A DNA stretch of 64,000 nucleotides from Pseudomonadota bacterium (GCA_963205025.1 CAUJHO010000072.1:1-64000); one strand, 5' to 3'; counted from the stretch's first letter, positions 17,448 to 28,136 are shown. Numbers and translations are program-made. Notes: generated by a model not told the origin, from the sequence alone.

Positions 17448-18409
17448 GTCGGCGCGACCGGCCGCGTCTGACGCACGGCGTCGGACGCCTTTTCCGGCCG
17501 GATATAGATCGAAGCGAGCTCGGGCCAGCGCGCCTTCAGATCGGCCTCGATATGCTCGATCAGGGCCTCGGTCTGGCCCATCGTCAGGGCGTCGGCAAAG
17601 TCGGCGCTGATGGCGGCGAACACCACATGCGGTGCCGACTGGCTGGTGCGGACATGGTTGACCTCCACCACGCCGGGGGTCGCCGCCACCCGCTGCCAGA
17701 CGTCCGCGATCAGCTCGGGGTCCGCCGCCTCGCCGATCAGCAGGCCCTTGGCCTCGCGCGCCAGCAAAACCGCCACCAGGCCCAGGATCAGGCCGATGAT
17801 GACCGAGGCCACCCCGTCCAGACGCGGATCATTGAAATGGTGGCTGGCCCACACCCCCACAGCCGCGACGACCAGGCCGATCAGGGCGGCACTATCCTCG
17901 AACAGCACGATGAAGGTGGCCGGGTCCTTGGATCGCTTGACCGCCTGCCAGACGCTCAACTTGCCGCGGCGGGCGTTGAATTCCTTGACCGCCACCGCCC
18001 ATGACCAGCCCTCCAGCAGCAGCGCGATGCCCAGCACGATGTAGTTGATCGTCGGGTCATGCAGCGGCTCGGGCTCCTGGATGTGGTGCCAGCCCTCATA
18101 GACCGACACCCCCGACCCCAGGGCAAAGATCAGCAGGGCGACGATAAAGGCCCAGAAATAGAGTTCGCGCCCATAGCCGAAGGGATAGGCCGCATCCGGC
18201 GGGCGTTTGGCCCGGTTCTGGCCATGCAGGAGCAGCACCTGATTGCCGCTGTCGACCAGCGAGTGCACCCCCTCGGTCAGCATGGCCGACGAGCCGGTGA
18301 TCGAGGCGGCGACAAACTTGGCGATGGCAATGCCGAGATTGGCGAACAGGGCGGCGAACAGCACCAGATTGGCCTTGATCGGATGAACCTCGGCAGCGTC
18401 CTGGCTCAT
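17444..18409 (-). CDS. Cation diffusion facilitator (ZnT9-like)
   Basis: A 321-residue inner-membrane metal transporter with six helices followed by a C-terminal cytoplasmic domain. TEGVHSLVDSGNQ in helix 2 holds the HxxxD metal site. Helix 5 has LFEDSAALIGLV, an acidic pair as in the ZnT9/CzcD-like subgroup rather than the usual HxxxD. YPFGYGRELYFWAF is typical of this subgroup. It probably exports Zn2+, Co2+ or a related divalent ion with proton exchange. It ends convergently with phaC and is preceded upstream (at higher coordinates) by the dinD-like remnant and accessory island. Confidence 0.9.
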   Translation of the reverse strand: MSQDAAEVHPIKANLVLFAALFANLGIAIAKFVAASITGSSAMLTEGVHSLVDSGNQVLLLHGQNRAKRPPDAAYPFGYGRELYFWAFIVALLIFALGSGVSVYEGWHHIQEPEPLHDPTINYIVLGIALLLEGWSWAVAVKEFNARRGKLSVWQAVKRSKDPATFIVLFEDSAALIGLVVAAVGVWASHHFNDPRLDGVASVIIGLILGLVAVLLAREAKGLLIGEAADPELIADVWQRVAATPGVVEVNHVRTSQSAPHVVFAAISADFADALTMGQTEALIEHIEADLKARWPELASIYIRPEKASDAVRQTRPVAPT

Positions 18410-18482
18410 GGCAAACCCTCCATGGATCGGTCGCGATCAACCGTGTTGCAGGACCGACGTTCGCGCAAGGCGTTCGCGCGAT

Positions 18483-18596
18483 TTAGCCCGACTCCGACTG
18501 ATCCTTGACCGCCTTCGCCTTGGCCCGTTCCAACTGCTTGATGCTGGTTTCCGGCGTCGGCAGCCGCTCCGGCATCACCCCGCCCAGTTCGCGCTT
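18483..18596 (-). pseudogene. C-terminal remnant of a DinD-like gene
   Basis: Reading the minus strand, an open stretch of 37 codons between an in-frame TAG at 18597-18599 and TAA at 18483-18485 encodes RELGGVMPERLPTPETSIKQ and then a basic tail. This matches, from memory of the family, the very C-terminus of DNA-damage-inducible protein D, where LGGxMPExLPTPExSIKQLE is conserved. There is no start codon context or preceding domain, so only the tail survives. It marks the left edge of the AT-richer accessory stretch, as if insertion or deletion removed the rest. Family assignment is moderately sure; the truncation is seen directly. Confidence 0.55.
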
Positions 18597-18968
18597 CTAT
18601 GCCGGCGTCCACGATGATCGCTAGCGTTGAACGACGTTCGCGGCCAGCAGGCTTGGTGATCAACATGGCGCATCATCTTTGAGTACGACGGTAGTCTGGC
18701 CAAGGCACGCGAAGACACAGTCCGTCGCACGAGATTTGTCATTCGGGAAGGGGCCAACCGCCTGTCCCAGACAACCGAGTCGAAGCTCTATGCGGACGAG
18801 AGCCAGGGACCAAGAGAGAGATTACTTATTATGGGAGTGTCGCAATCCTTTCCGGCCCATGCGGGGCGAGGAAGGACGAGCTGGCTGGGTTGTTCATGTT
18901 TAGTTCTGGCTCGTTGGTGAATCTTGGGATACCTTCGGTTGATCAGACTCAAGCAGCGGGAGCCAATC
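18597..18968. other. Gene-free stretch upstream of the accessory pair
   Basis: No convincing gene is seen in these 372 bases. The frames present are short and interrupted. The sequence is AT-richer and less codon-biased than the flanking chromosome. It probably contains the promoter of the DUF5343-HEPN pair and leftover DNA from whatever disrupted the DinD-like gene. No integrase fragment, clear direct repeats or tRNA end could be recognised. Confidence 0.5.
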
Positions 18969-19673
18969 TTGACTGAAGACACTTCAAAACCAGGGCATGG
19001 GAAAGCCAATCCTAAGCCTTCTGGGAACGGCAAAGTCAAAGCTGAGCGGCGGGAAATCCCCGGGAATTTCCCTTACACGACGTCGCCTGGCGTCTTCGCG
19101 AAGGTTCTTGAGCGCATCCCGGTCTCGGAACGACCTCCGCAGTTCACTCAAGATTTCCTCGCCTCGGTGCTTCAAGCCACAGGCGGCTCTGCTCGACCTA
19201 TTATCCCGATCCTGAAGAAGGCGGGATTGTTGCGGCCAGATGGAGTTCCCACGGACGCCTATAGTCAATTTCAGTCAACTAGTGGTCGTGCTGGAGCCGC
19301 GCTCCAAGCCTTAAAGACCGGTTGGCCAGAACTATTCAGGCGAAACCAATATGCCCACCGAGTGGACGACAAAGCGACGGAAGACTTGTTCCGGCAAGTG
19401 ACCGGGCTCCCCCCCGGTGACGGCGTGTTGAAATCTATGGTCGGCACCTACAACGCCATTAAGAAGTATGCGGCTGATGCGCCTGATGCAGCCGCAAAGG
19501 TCAACGAGGAGAACGAGTTGGACCAATCGGACAAGTCGCAGATTGAGGCCGGGCGCGCCTCGGGGATCCCGCTCACGCTGTCCAACCAAATCAACATTAT
19601 CCTACCGGAGAGTACCGATATCTCTGTTTACCACGCGATATTCCGCAGCCTTCGAGACAACCTACTGCGATGA
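18969..19673 (+). CDS. DUF5343-domain protein
   Basis: The 234-residue protein has a charged disordered N-terminus of about 30 residues. A DUF5343-type region follows, with PYTTSPGVFAKVLERIP, RPPQFTQDFLASVL and GSARPIIPILKKAGLLRPDG (about residues 35-95), resembling a winged-helix fold. The C-terminal end LTLSNQINIILPESTDISVY then FRSLRDNLL is also typical of the family. Function is not established. The start is taken as TTG at 18969 because GGGAG lies 6 bases upstream. The stop overlaps the HEPN gene as ATGA. Codon use is clearly less GC-biased than the neighbours, suggesting horizontal acquisition. Confidence 0.75.
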   Translation: MTEDTSKPGHGKANPKPSGNGKVKAERREIPGNFPYTTSPGVFAKVLERIPVSERPPQFTQDFLASVLQATGGSARPIIPILKKAGLLRPDGVPTDAYSQFQSTSGRAGAALQALKTGWPELFRRNQYAHRVDDKATEDLFRQVTGLPPGDGVLKSMVGTYNAIKKYAADAPDAAAKVNEENELDQSDKSQIEAGRASGIPLTLSNQINIILPESTDISVYHAIFRSLRDNLLR

Positions 19674-20263
19674 TCTCGGAGAATGATATCCGCCTATTCG
19701 TCTACAATGCGGCCGTCGTGCAGAACGGACTGGGAGCGACGCTAAAGAGTCGTGGCCTCGGGAGCGCGATGACGTCGGTCGAAAGCGGCAATCCAGAACT
19801 CAGTCCCTACATTTCGCAGTTCGGAGAGGCGACACGCCAAACCGCCGCTGACATGGCCGTCTGGTATGTTCTGTTTCACATGCTCGAAAACGAGATTCGG
19901 CGTTTCATCAGCGAGACTTTGGAGGAGAAGTCCCCAGGCTCCTGGTGGGAAAAATGCGTGCCAGATCCGGTGAAGATTGAGGTGCAGAACAATAGGAACA
20001 GAGAGCAGGATTTCGGCTTGGTCCCGAGGTCTGATGACGATCTTGACTACACCACCTTTGGGCAGTTGGGCGACATCATCCGCGCAAACTGGGATGTGTT
20101 TGGAGGAGTCCTAAGCAGTCAAAAGGCCGTATCGAGGATTATGGCAACCTTGAATGCGCTTCGTGGCCCGATCGCTCACTGTGGAGTTCTGGCGCCAGAT
20201 GAAATCGATCGGCTCAAGCTGAGCGTCAAAGACTGGTTCCGCGTAATGGCCGGACCGCAGTAG
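19670..20263 (+). CDS. Swt1-type HEPN domain protein, putative ribonuclease
   Basis: This 197-residue protein has features of the Swt1-like HEPN group: LENEIRRFISETLEE with SWWEK in the first half, FGQLGDIIRANWDVF in the middle, and NALRGPIAHCG near the end. The last contains the HEPN Rx4H motif, Arg165 to His170, which forms the catalytic site of HEPN RNases. No signal peptide or membrane helix is present. It is translationally coupled to the DUF5343 gene. HEPN proteins of such pairs often act in phage defence or toxin-antitoxin systems; that role is inferred here. It ends 3 bases from the convergent lepA stop. Confidence 0.75.
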   Translation: MISENDIRLFVYNAAVVQNGLGATLKSRGLGSAMTSVESGNPELSPYISQFGEATRQTAADMAVWYVLFHMLENEIRRFISETLEEKSPGSWWEKCVPDPVKIEVQNNRNREQDFGLVPRSDDDLDYTTFGQLGDIIRANWDVFGGVLSSQKAVSRIMATLNALRGPIAHCGVLAPDEIDRLKLSVKDWFRVMAGPQ

Positions 20264-20266
20264 CCC

Positions 20267-22072
20267 TCAATCCTCATCCATCTTCAGCGCCGCGATGAAC
20301 GCCTCCTGCGGGATGTCCACCTTGCCAAACTGGCGCATCCGCTTCTTGCCGGCCTTCTGCTTTTCCAGGAGCTTCTTCTTGCGGGTGGCGTCGCCGCCGT
20401 AGCATTTGGACGTCACGTCCTTCCTCAGCGCCCGCACGGTCTCGCGGGCGATGATCTTGCCGCCGATGGCGGCCTGGATCGGGATGACGAACATATGCGG
20501 CGGGATCAGTTCTTTCATCTTTTCGACCATGCTGCGGCCGCGGGTTTCGGCCCGGCCGCGATGGACCAGCATGCTGAGGGCGTCGACCGGCTCGGCATTG
20601 ACCAGGATCGACATCTTGACCAGATCGCCGACCTTGTAGTCGGTCAGCTCATAATCGAACGAGGCATAGCCCTTGGAGATGGATTTCAGCCGGTCGTAGA
20701 AGTCGAACACCACCTCATTGAGCGGCAGCTCATAGACCACCAGCGCCCGTGAGCCGACGTAAGAGAGCTCCAGCTGGTTGCCGCGTCGGTCCTGACACAG
20801 CTTGATGACGCCGCCGAGGTATTCGTCCGGCGTCAGGATGGTGGCCTTGATCCATGGCTCACTGATGGTGTCGATCTGCATCACATCGGGCAGGTCGGCG
20901 GGGTTGTGCAGGTCGATTGACGTCCCGTCCCTGAGGCCGATCTTGTAAACCACCGACGGGGCCGTCGCGATCAGGTCGAGATTGAACTCGCGGCTGAGAC
21001 GCTCCTGGATGATCTCCAGGTGCAGCAGGCCCAGGAATCCACAGCGGAAGCCGAATCCCAGCGCGGCGGAGCTCTCCATCTCATAGGTGAAGGAGGCGTC
21101 GTTGAGCCGCAGCTTGCCGATGGCGGCGCGCAGATCCTCGAAGTCGGCCGCGTCCACCGGGAACAGGCCGCAGAAGACCACCGACTGGACCTCCTTGAAG
21201 CCCTTCAGAGGCTCGGGCGTCGGGCGCTTTTCCTCGGTGATGGTGTCGCCGACGGCGGCGTGGGCGACTTCCTTGATCTGGGCGGTGATGAAGCCGACCT
21301 CGCCGGGGCCCAATTCCTCGACCGGGGTGTTCTTGGGCAGGAAGACCCCGACCCGGTCGACCAGATGGGTCGAGCCGGACTGCATCATCTTGACCCGCAT
21401 CCCGGCCTTGAGCACGCCGTCGAACACCCGCACCAGGAGCACCACCCCCAGGTAGGGGTCGTACCAGGCATCGACCAGCATGGCTTTCAGCGGGGCCGCG
21501 CGGTCGCCCTTGGGGGCCGGCAGGCGGGTGACAATGGCCTCCAGCACATCCTCGATGCCCAGGCCCGACTTGGCCGAGCACAGGACCGCGTCACTGGCAT
21601 CCAGGCCGATGACGTCCTCGATCTGGGCGCGCACCCGGTCCGGCTCGGCGGCGGGCAGGTCGATCTTGTTCAGGACCGGCACGATCTCGTGGTTGTTGTC
21701 GATGGCCTGATAGACATTGGCCAGGGTCTGGGCCTCGACGCCCTGCGAGGCATCGACGACCAGCAGACTGCCCTCACAGGCGGCCAGCGAGCGGCTGACC
21801 TCATAGGCGAAGTCGACGTGGCCGGGCGTGTCCATCAGGTTCAGGACATAGGTTTCGCCGTCCTGGGCCGTGTAGTTCAGCCGCACCGTCTGGGCCTTGA
21901 TGGTGATGCCGCGTTCCTGCTCGATCTCCATGTTGTCGAGCACCTGCTCGCGCATTTCGCGCGCGGTCAGGCCACCGGTGAATTGAATCAACCGGTCCGA
22001 CAGGGTCGACTTGCCGTGGTCGATGTGGGCGACCACGGAAAAGTTTCGGATGCGCTCGATGGGCGTGGGCAT
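20267..22072 (-). CDS. lepA: Elongation factor 4 (LepA)
   Basis: The 601-residue GTPase has the full LepA architecture: G1 [11 protein letters not shown]3 [12 protein letters not shown]4 NKIDLP, EF-G-like domains II, III and V, and the unique C-terminal domain with [20 protein letters not shown]. LepA acts on ribosomes in translation initiation or back-translocation and during ionic stress. Length and motifs are those of the family. It is transcribed divergently from the RND efflux pair, with a 166-base intergenic region, and converges on the HEPN gene. Confidence 0.97.
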   Translation of the reverse strand: MPTPIERIRNFSVVAHIDHGKSTLSDRLIQFTGGLTAREMREQVLDNMEIEQERGITIKAQTVRLNYTAQDGETYVLNLMDTPGHVDFAYEVSRSLAACEGSLLVVDASQGVEAQTLANVYQAIDNNHEIVPVLNKIDLPAAEPDRVRAQIEDVIGLDASDAVLCSAKSGLGIEDVLEAIVTRLPAPKGDRAAPLKAMLVDAWYDPYLGVVLLVRVFDGVLKAGMRVKMMQSGSTHLVDRVGVFLPKNTPVEELGPGEVGFITAQIKEVAHAAVGDTITEEKRPTPEPLKGFKEVQSVVFCGLFPVDAADFEDLRAAIGKLRLNDASFTYEMESSAALGFGFRCGFLGLLHLEIIQERLSREFNLDLIATAPSVVYKIGLRDGTSIDLHNPADLPDVMQIDTISEPWIKATILTPDEYLGGVIKLCQDRRGNQLELSYVGSRALVVYELPLNEVVFDFYDRLKSISKGYASFDYELTDYKVGDLVKMSILVNAEPVDALSMLVHRGRAETRGRSMVEKMKELIPPHMFVIPIQAAIGGKIIARETVRALRKDVTSKCYGGDATRKKKLLEKQKAGKKRMRQFGKVDIPQEAFIAALKMDED

Positions 22073-22238
22073 TTGACGGGAATTCCTTCAGGGCGCGGCC
22101 CCTACCACGGCAGGGTTCGGGACGCCAAGCTGCCGCCGCCGGGGCAGGGGCCGGGCATGAAGGATTTTTAATAAGGCCGAACTGCATTTGCGACCGCAGT
22201 CCAGTCCCCTACAAGGCGTCTGAGAAAAGGGACATACC

Positions 22239-23381
22239 GTGTACGACGACACCAGCCTGACCCGCGCGCGCCGCGGGCCGAACCGCCGTCTGCTCATCCT
22301 GATCGCCGTCGGCGTCATCGCCGCCCTGATTGCGGGCGGCCTGTTCCTGTTCAGCCGAGGCCACGAGGAGCCGCAAGCCGCGGCCGCGGCCAGCCGAGGC
22401 GGCAGCAGGCAGCCCGTGACCGTGGCGGTCGCCACGACCCGCAGCCTGACCCGCACCGTGACGGCGTCGGGCACGGTCACCGCCTGGGAAGAGGTCCCGG
22501 TCGGGGCCGAGACTGGCGGCCTGACCGCGTCGGCGGTCCTCACCGACGAGGGTCGCTACGTCCAGCAGGGACAGGTTCTGGTCCAGCTCAATGACACCCT
22601 GCTACGCGCCCAGCTGCGCCAGCAGAACGCTGCGGTGGCTTCGGCCCAGGCCAGTCTGGACCAGGCCAACAACGCCCTGGCCCGTGCCCAGGAGTTGCGC
22701 GATCGCGGCTTCCTGTCCCAGGCCGGTCTCGACACCGCCGTAGCCCAGCAGGCGACAGCCCAGGCCCAGCTCAATGCCGCCACCGCCGGTCACGCCGAGA
22801 CGCAGGCCCGGGTCAGTCAGGCCTCGATCCGCGCGCCCGTGTCCGGATTGGTGATCAGCCGGTCGGTCACGCGCGGACAGATCGTGCAGCCGGGAACCGA
22901 GCTGTTCCGCATCGTCCGTGACGGCCGGCTCGAGCTTGACGCCCAGATTCCAGAAACCGAAATCCGCCTCGTGCGCGCCGGCCAGAGCGCCGTCGTGTCG
23001 TCCGACGACATCGGATCGGCCTCGGGGTCCGTCCGCATCGTGACACCGGAGGTCGACGCCCAGACGCGGCTCGGGGTCGCGCGCATTTCTCTGGCCTCCG
23101 GCAGCGGCCTGCGGGCCGGCATGTTCGCCCGCGCCGAGATCGATGTGGGGGCCCAGGAGGCCGTCGTCGTGCCCACGGCCTCGATCCTCTATCGTGAGAA
23201 CCGCTCTGGGGTGTTCGTTCTGGTCGAAGGCGGCGTGGCGCGCTTCCAGGAAGTCTCAGTCCGGTCGCGCACCGACGCCTTCAGCGCCGTCGACGGGATC
23301 CCCGCCGGTGCCCAGGTCATCGTCGAAGGTGCCGGCTTCCTGAGCGATGGTGATCGCGTCGCCGTCACTCCGGCGCAGTAG
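22239..23381 (+). CDS. RND efflux periplasmic adaptor (membrane fusion protein)
   Basis: A 380-residue adaptor with a cytoplasmic N-terminus and one membrane helix (LLILIAVGVIAALIAGGLFL, about residues 24-43). The lipoyl half-motifs, an alanine/glutamine-rich coiled-coil hairpin (about 120-200) and the beta-barrel segment SIRAPVSGLVISRSVTRGQI follow. It links the inner-membrane pump to an outer-membrane channel. The start is GTG at 22239 after AAAAGGGA. The permease starts 13 bases later, so the two form an operon. No TolC-type gene or local TetR repressor is present, so the pump probably borrows a channel. Confidence 0.92.
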   Translation: MYDDTSLTRARRGPNRRLLILIAVGVIAALIAGGLFLFSRGHEEPQAAAAASRGGSRQPVTVAVATTRSLTRTVTASGTVTAWEEVPVGAETGGLTASAVLTDEGRYVQQGQVLVQLNDTLLRAQLRQQNAAVASAQASLDQANNALARAQELRDRGFLSQAGLDTAVAQQATAQAQLNAATAGHAETQARVSQASIRAPVSGLVISRSVTRGQIVQPGTELFRIVRDGRLELDAQIPETEIRLVRAGQSAVVSSDDIGSASGSVRIVTPEVDAQTRLGVARISLASGSGLRAGMFARAEIDVGAQEAVVVPTASILYRENRSGVFVLVEGGVARFQEVSVRSRTDAFSAVDGIPAGAQVIVEGAGFLSDGDRVAVTPAQ

Positions 23382-23393
23382 CGGGAGGCGGAC

Positions 23394-26300
23394 ATGAACC
23401 AGATCTCCTCCTGGTCGATCCGGAATCCCATTCCGGTCATCCTGATGTTCCTCATCCTGACGATTGCCGGCTTCGTCGGCTTCAGTTCGATGCGGATCAA
23501 CAACAATCCGGATATCGAGTTTCCGCTGGTGGCGGTCTCGGCCTTCCGCCCCGGGGCCGCTCCCGCCGAAATGGAAGTCCAGGTCACCCGCCTGATCGAG
23601 GACTCCCTGACCAGCCTGTCGGGGGTGCGCAACATCACCTCTTCGATCACCGATGGTGTGTCCTCGACCGTCATCGAGTTCGAGCTGGGCGTCGATACGG
23701 AGCGCGCCACCAACGATGTGCGCAACGCCATGAGCAGCGTCCGCTCCAGCCTGCCGTCCGACATGCAGGAGCCGTCGGTTCAGCGCATCGACATCACCGG
23801 CGACAGCCTGATCACCTATGTCGTTCGCTCCGAGACCATGACGCCCGAGCAGCTGAGCTGGTTCGTCGACAATGAGGTCAGCCGCCGTCTGCTGGCGGTG
23901 GGCGGGGTCGGCGAGGTCAACCGCCAGGGCGGCGTCGATCGTGAGATCCGCGTCGAGCTGGACCCCGACCGTCTGGCCTCGCGCGGCGTCACCGCCGCCG
24001 CCGTCAGCCAGGCCCTCTCGTCCGTGAACAACGATCTTCCCGGCGGGCGTGTCACCGTCGGCGGGGCCGAGCGTTCGATCCGGACCCTGGGGTCGGCAGG
24101 ATCCATCGACGAGCTGCGTGAAACCCTGATCCCGCTGTCGAGCGGCGGTACGGTGCGGCTGGGCGATCTGGGTCGGGTCGAGGACAGCTGGTCTGAACCG
24201 CGCCGCCTGGCCCGCCACAACGGCTCCGAGGTCGTCACCTTCAACTTCCTGCGCTCGCGCGACGCCTCCGAGGTACGGGTCGCCGAACGGGTGCGCGAGG
24301 AAATCGCGCGCATCGACGCAGACAATGTCGACCTGACGATCGAGCAGATCCAGGCCAATGTCGAATATATCGAGGAGAGCTATATCGCCTCGCTGGAGGC
24401 TCTCGGCCTGGGGGCCTTGCTGGCCGTCATCGTCGTGTTCGTGTTCCTGCGCGACTGGCGCGCCACGGCCATTGCGGCGGCGGCCATGCCGCTGTCGCTG
24501 ATCCCGACCTTTGCCATCCTGGCGCCGATGGGCCAGTCGCTGAACAGCATTTCGCTTCTGGCGCTTAGCCTGACGATCGGCATCCTCGTGGATGACGCCA
24601 TCGTCGAGATCGAGAACATCGTCCGGCACATGCGTCAGGGCAACAAACAGCCCTATGAGGCCGCCATGGAGGCCGCCGACGAGATCGGCCTGGCCGTCGT
24701 CGCCACCACGGCAACAATTGTGGCGGTGTTCGCCCCGACCGGCTTCATGCCCGGCATCGTCGGCCAGTTCTTCAAGGCCTTTGCCCTGGCGGCCTGTGTC
24801 TCGGTGCTGTTCTCGCTGCTGGTGGCGCGGACGATCACACCTCTGATGGCGGCCTATATGCTCAAGGCCGACACCAATCTGGAACACAAGGATCCAGTCT
24901 GGATGGGCCCTTATCTGAAGGGGTTGGCTTGGGCGCTCAGGAACCGGTGGAAGGTCTTTGGCATGGGCGTGGCCATGCTGATCGGCTCGGTCGTGCTGGC
25001 CGTCACCAGCCTGCAGTTCGAGTTCATCCCGACGGCGGACCAGTCCCGCGCCTCCTGGTCGGTCGAGTTGCCGCCGGGGGCCACTCTGGGACAGACCGAC
25101 GCTGTGGTTCAGCGCGTCACCCGTGAACTGCGCGGGCGCGACGAGGTCACCTCGGTCTATGCCGCTGTCGGCGGTCAGTCGCCGAACCAGGCCAATGTCT
25201 ATGCCGACCTGGTCGAGCCCAAGCACCGCGACCTCACCCAGATCGAATTCCAGCGGGTCATGGTCGACCAATGGGAAGCCATCCCCGGGGCCCGGATCGG
25301 GGTCGGTGCCGCCCAGCAAGGCGGCGGCCCATCGGACGGCACCCGCTATAGCTTCTCGATCATCGGCGACAACGGCCCGGCCCTGGAACAGGCTGCGCGT
25401 GCCGTCGAGGCCGAGATGCGCAATGTGCCGGGCCTGGCCAATGTCATCAACACCGCCGCCATCGCGCGGCCCGAGATCCTGATTACGCCGCGCCCGGACC
25501 AGGCCGCCCTGGCCGGCGTTTCAGTCGGCTCGATCTCCCAGACGGTGCGGGTCGCCACCATCGGCGACGTCGATCAGGCCCTGCCCAAGTACAATCTGGG
25601 CGACCGCCAGGTTCCGATCCGGCTGATGCTGAACCAGGGTGCCCGCGAAGACCTGTCGGTGATTGAGAACCTGCGGGTTCCGACCAACACCGGCCAGTCA
25701 GTGCCACTGAACTCGGTGGCCAGCGTCGAATTCGGGGCCGGGCCGGCGTCGATCAACCGCCAGGACCGCGCCCGGATCGTCACCATCACCGCCGAGCTGG
25801 ACGGCATCGTCTCGGGTCAGGCCGCCGCGGCGGTCAATGCCCTGCCCTCGGTTCGCAACCTGCCCGCCGGGGTGCGTCAGACCCCCGCCGGAGATGCCGA
25901 GTTGATGGCCGAGATGCAGAACGGCTTCACCATCGCCTTCGTCTCGGGGATCCTGCTGATGTATGCGGTGCTGGTGCTGCTGTTCAAAAGCTTCACCTAT
26001 CCGATCACCATCATGGCCTCCCTGCCGCTGGCGATCGGCGGAGCCCTGATCGGCCTGGTCATTGCCCAGTCCAGCTTCTCCCTGCCCAGCCTGATCGGCT
26101 TCATCATGCTGATGGGGATCGCCGCCAAGAATTCGGTGCTGCTGGTCGACTACATCATCATCGCCGAACAGGGCGGCATGAAACGCTGGGACGCGATCAT
26201 GGACGCGGCGCATAAACGGGCCCGGCCGATCATCATGACGACCTTCGCCATGGGTGCCGGCATGCTGCCGGTCGCCATGGGATGGGGGGCCGACGTCGAA

Positions 26301-26498
26301 TTCCGCTCGCCGATGGCGGTCGCCGTGGTCGGTGGTCTGATTTCTTCGACCTTCCTGTCGCTGCTGTTCATCCCGCCGATCTTCACCCTGGTCGATGACC
26401 TGTCGGCCTTCGCGCGCAGGCTCGTTGGCCGCAAGCTCAGGCATGGTCAGGACGCCGAGCCGCCCGTGACGGCGGCTCCGGAATCACCCGGCGCGTAG
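23394..26498 (+). CDS. RND efflux permease
   Basis: The 1034-residue protein has twelve membrane helices and two large periplasmic loops, as in AcrB/HAE1-type pumps. [20 protein letters not shown] begins it, [20 protein letters not shown] carries the helix-4 aspartates that relay protons, and [20 protein letters not shown] is the matching helix-10 motif. It uses the proton gradient to export amphiphilic compounds; substrate is unknown. GGGAGG precedes the ATG. Its last 15 bases overlap the convergent TPP enzyme gene. Confidence 0.95.
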   Translation: MNQISSWSIRNPIPVILMFLILTIAGFVGFSSMRINNNPDIEFPLVAVSAFRPGAAPAEMEVQVTRLIEDSLTSLSGVRNITSSITDGVSSTVIEFELGVDTERATNDVRNAMSSVRSSLPSDMQEPSVQRIDITGDSLITYVVRSETMTPEQLSWFVDNEVSRRLLAVGGVGEVNRQGGVDREIRVELDPDRLASRGVTAAAVSQALSSVNNDLPGGRVTVGGAERSIRTLGSAGSIDELRETLIPLSSGGTVRLGDLGRVEDSWSEPRRLARHNGSEVVTFNFLRSRDASEVRVAERVREEIARIDADNVDLTIEQIQANVEYIEESYIASLEALGLGALLAVIVVFVFLRDWRATAIAAAAMPLSLIPTFAILAPMGQSLNSISLLALSLTIGILVDDAIVEIENIVRHMRQGNKQPYEAAMEAADEIGLAVVATTATIVAVFAPTGFMPGIVGQFFKAFALAACVSVLFSLLVARTITPLMAAYMLKADTNLEHKDPVWMGPYLKGLAWALRNRWKVFGMGVAMLIGSVVLAVTSLQFEFIPTADQSRASWSVELPPGATLGQTDAVVQRVTRELRGRDEVTSVYAAVGGQSPNQANVYADLVEPKHRDLTQIEFQRVMVDQWEAIPGARIGVGAAQQGGGPSDGTRYSFSIIGDNGPALEQAARAVEAEMRNVPGLANVINTAAIARPEILITPRPDQAALAGVSVGSISQTVRVATIGDVDQALPKYNLGDRQVPIRLMLNQGAREDLSVIENLRVPTNTGQSVPLNSVASVEFGAGPASINRQDRARIVTITAELDGIVSGQAAAAVNALPSVRNLPAGVRQTPAGDAELMAEMQNGFTIAFVSGILLMYAVLVLLFKSFTYPITIMASLPLAIGGALIGLVIAQSSFSLPSLIGFIMLMGIAAKNSVLLVDYIIIAEQGGMKRWDAIMDAAHKRARPIIMTTFAMGAGMLPVAMGWGADVEFRSPMAVAVVGGLISSTFLSLLFIPPIFTLVDDLSAFARRLVGRKLRHGQDAEPPVTAAPESPGA

Positions 26499-28136
26499 CT
26501 GGGTGATGGTCCGTCCGGGGGCGATGTCCTCGGGCGAGGTGATCAGGTGGATCAGCCCGCCGGTCGGGGCCTTGAGCGCCGCCTCAAGGGCCGGCCGGAA
26601 TCCCTCGGTCGTCTCGACCCGCCAGGCCTCCAGGCCGAAGGCCTGGGCGAACTGCACGAAGTCGGGGTTCTTCAGGTCGGTGCCCGAGACGCGCGCCGGA
26701 TAGTCGCGCTCCTGGTGCATGCGGATGGTGCCATAGACGCCGTTGTCGACCACGACGAAGACCGCCCTGGCGTCATACTGGCGAAGCGTCGCCAGCTCTT
26801 GGGCCGTCATCATGAAATCGCCGTCGCCAGCCACATTCACAACCACCCGGCCCGGCTCGACGATAGCGGCCGCCACCGCCGCCGGCACGCCGTAGCCCAT
26901 GGCCCCGGACGTCGGGGCCAGCTGGGTAAACCGGCCCTGATGGGGAAAGAAACGGTGCAGCCAGGCGGCGAAATTGCCCGCGCCATTGGTCACCACGGCG
27001 GCGTCGGGCAGGACCTCGCGCAGGGTCTGGACGACCTGGCTCATATTGACCTGACCGGTGACGGCCACCGGCTGGATGAAGGCCTCGAACTCGGCATGGG
27101 CCTGTGGCCCGTGCGACCAGGTCCGGCCCGGCTCGAGGCCGGCGATGGCCCCAGCCGCCAATGACACATCAGCCGCAGCAGAGATCGCCGCGGGCCAGAC
27201 CCGGTTCAATTCCTCGGCCCCGGGATGGATATGCACCAGCGTTTCAGCGGTCCGGGTCCGGTCCAGGAGCGAATAGCCCTGGGTCGGATTCTCGCCCAGC
27301 CGCGCGCCGATGGCGATAATCAGATCGGCGTCCTTCATGCGCTGGATCAGCTTGGGATTCGGCCCCAGCCCCAGGTCCCCGGCATAGGTCGGGTGGCGGT
27401 TGTCGATCAGGTCCTTGCGCCGGAACGACAGGGCGACCGGCAGGCCCAGCCGCTCGGCCCAGGTGCCGATGGCCGTCGTGGCCGCCTCGGTCCAGCCGGA
27501 GCCGCCCAGCACCAGGATCGGGGCCTTTGCTTGGCCCAGACGCGCCGCGATCCTGTCCAGGGCTGCCGGATCAAGCCCGGCCCGGGCCGGTTCGACCGCA
27601 CGCATCGGAGCCGGGCCGCCCTGATCGTGCAGAATGTCCTCGGGCAGGGCCACCACAACCGGGCCCATCCGCCCCTGCAGGGCGGTGGCAAAGGCGCGCT
27701 CGACGATCTCGACGGTGCGCTCCGGGCTCTCGATCTCGGTCGCCCATTTGGCCAGGCCGCCGAAGACCTCGCGATAGTCGACCTCCTGGAAGGCCCCGCG
27801 CCCACGATCGGCCAGGCCGACCTGGCCGACGAACAGGATCATCGGGGTCGAATCCTGATGGGCCGTATGCACCCCGATGGAGGCGTGGGTCGCGCCGGGT
27901 CCGCGCGTGACCATGCAGACGCCGGGCTTGCCGGTCAGCTTGCCATAGGCCTCGGCCATGTTGGCGGCCCCGGCCTCGTGCCGGCAGATCACCAGCTTGA
28001 TGCGGTCGCGCACATCATACAGGGCATCCAGCACCGCCAGATAGCTCTCGCCGGGTACGCAGAAAACGTGATCAACCCCGTTGGCGACCAGGGTATCGAC
28101 CAGGCGACGGGCGGCAGTATCGGAGGCTTGGGTCAT
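26484..28136 (-). CDS. Thiamine-diphosphate enzyme, acetolactate-synthase-like
   Basis: The 550-residue protein has the three-domain layout of the acetolactate synthase/benzoylformate decarboxylase family. The N-terminal PYR domain contains the activating Glu in CRHEAGAANMAEAYG, and the C-terminal PP domain has the ThDP motif AGDGDFMMTAQELATL and further VVVDNGVYGTIRMHQ. It probably acts on a 2-keto acid. There is no partner regulatory subunit nearby and it differs from typical IlvB, so the substrate is open. AGGAG about 7 bases upstream supports the ATG at 28136. It overlaps the RND permease end by 15 bases. Confidence 0.88.
   Translation of the reverse strand: MTQASDTAARRLVDTLVANGVDHVFCVPGESYLAVLDALYDVRDRIKLVICRHEAGAANMAEAYGKLTGKPGVCMVTRGPGATHASIGVHTAHQDSTPMILFVGQVGLADRGRGAFQEVDYREVFGGLAKWATEIESPERTVEIVERAFATALQGRMGPVVVALPEDILHDQGGPAPMRAVEPARAGLDPAALDRIAARLGQAKAPILVLGGSGWTEAATTAIGTWAERLGLPVALSFRRKDLIDNRHPTYAGDLGLGPNPKLIQRMKDADLIIAIGARLGENPTQGYSLLDRTRTAETLVHIHPGAEELNRVWPAAISAAADVSLAAGAIAGLEPGRTWSHGPQAHAEFEAFIQPVAVTGQVNMSQVVQTLREVLPDAAVVTNGAGNFAAWLHRFFPHQGRFTQLAPTSGAMGYGVPAAVAAAIVEPGRVVVNVAGDGDFMMTAQELATLRQYDARAVFVVVDNGVYGTIRMHQERDYPARVSGTDLKNPDFVQFAQAFGLEAWRVETTEGFRPALEAALKAPTGGLIHLITSPEDIAPGRTITQLRAG

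Noticed and set aside
18575..18757. 60-codon minus-strand frame next to the DinD-like remnant
   Set aside because: Runs out of frame with the remnant, has odd composition and no likely start; treated as noise.
23256..25319. 687-codon minus-strand frame opposite the RND permease
   Set aside because: It mirrors the permease coding frame; composition is typical of antisense high-GC shadows and it has no recognisable motif.
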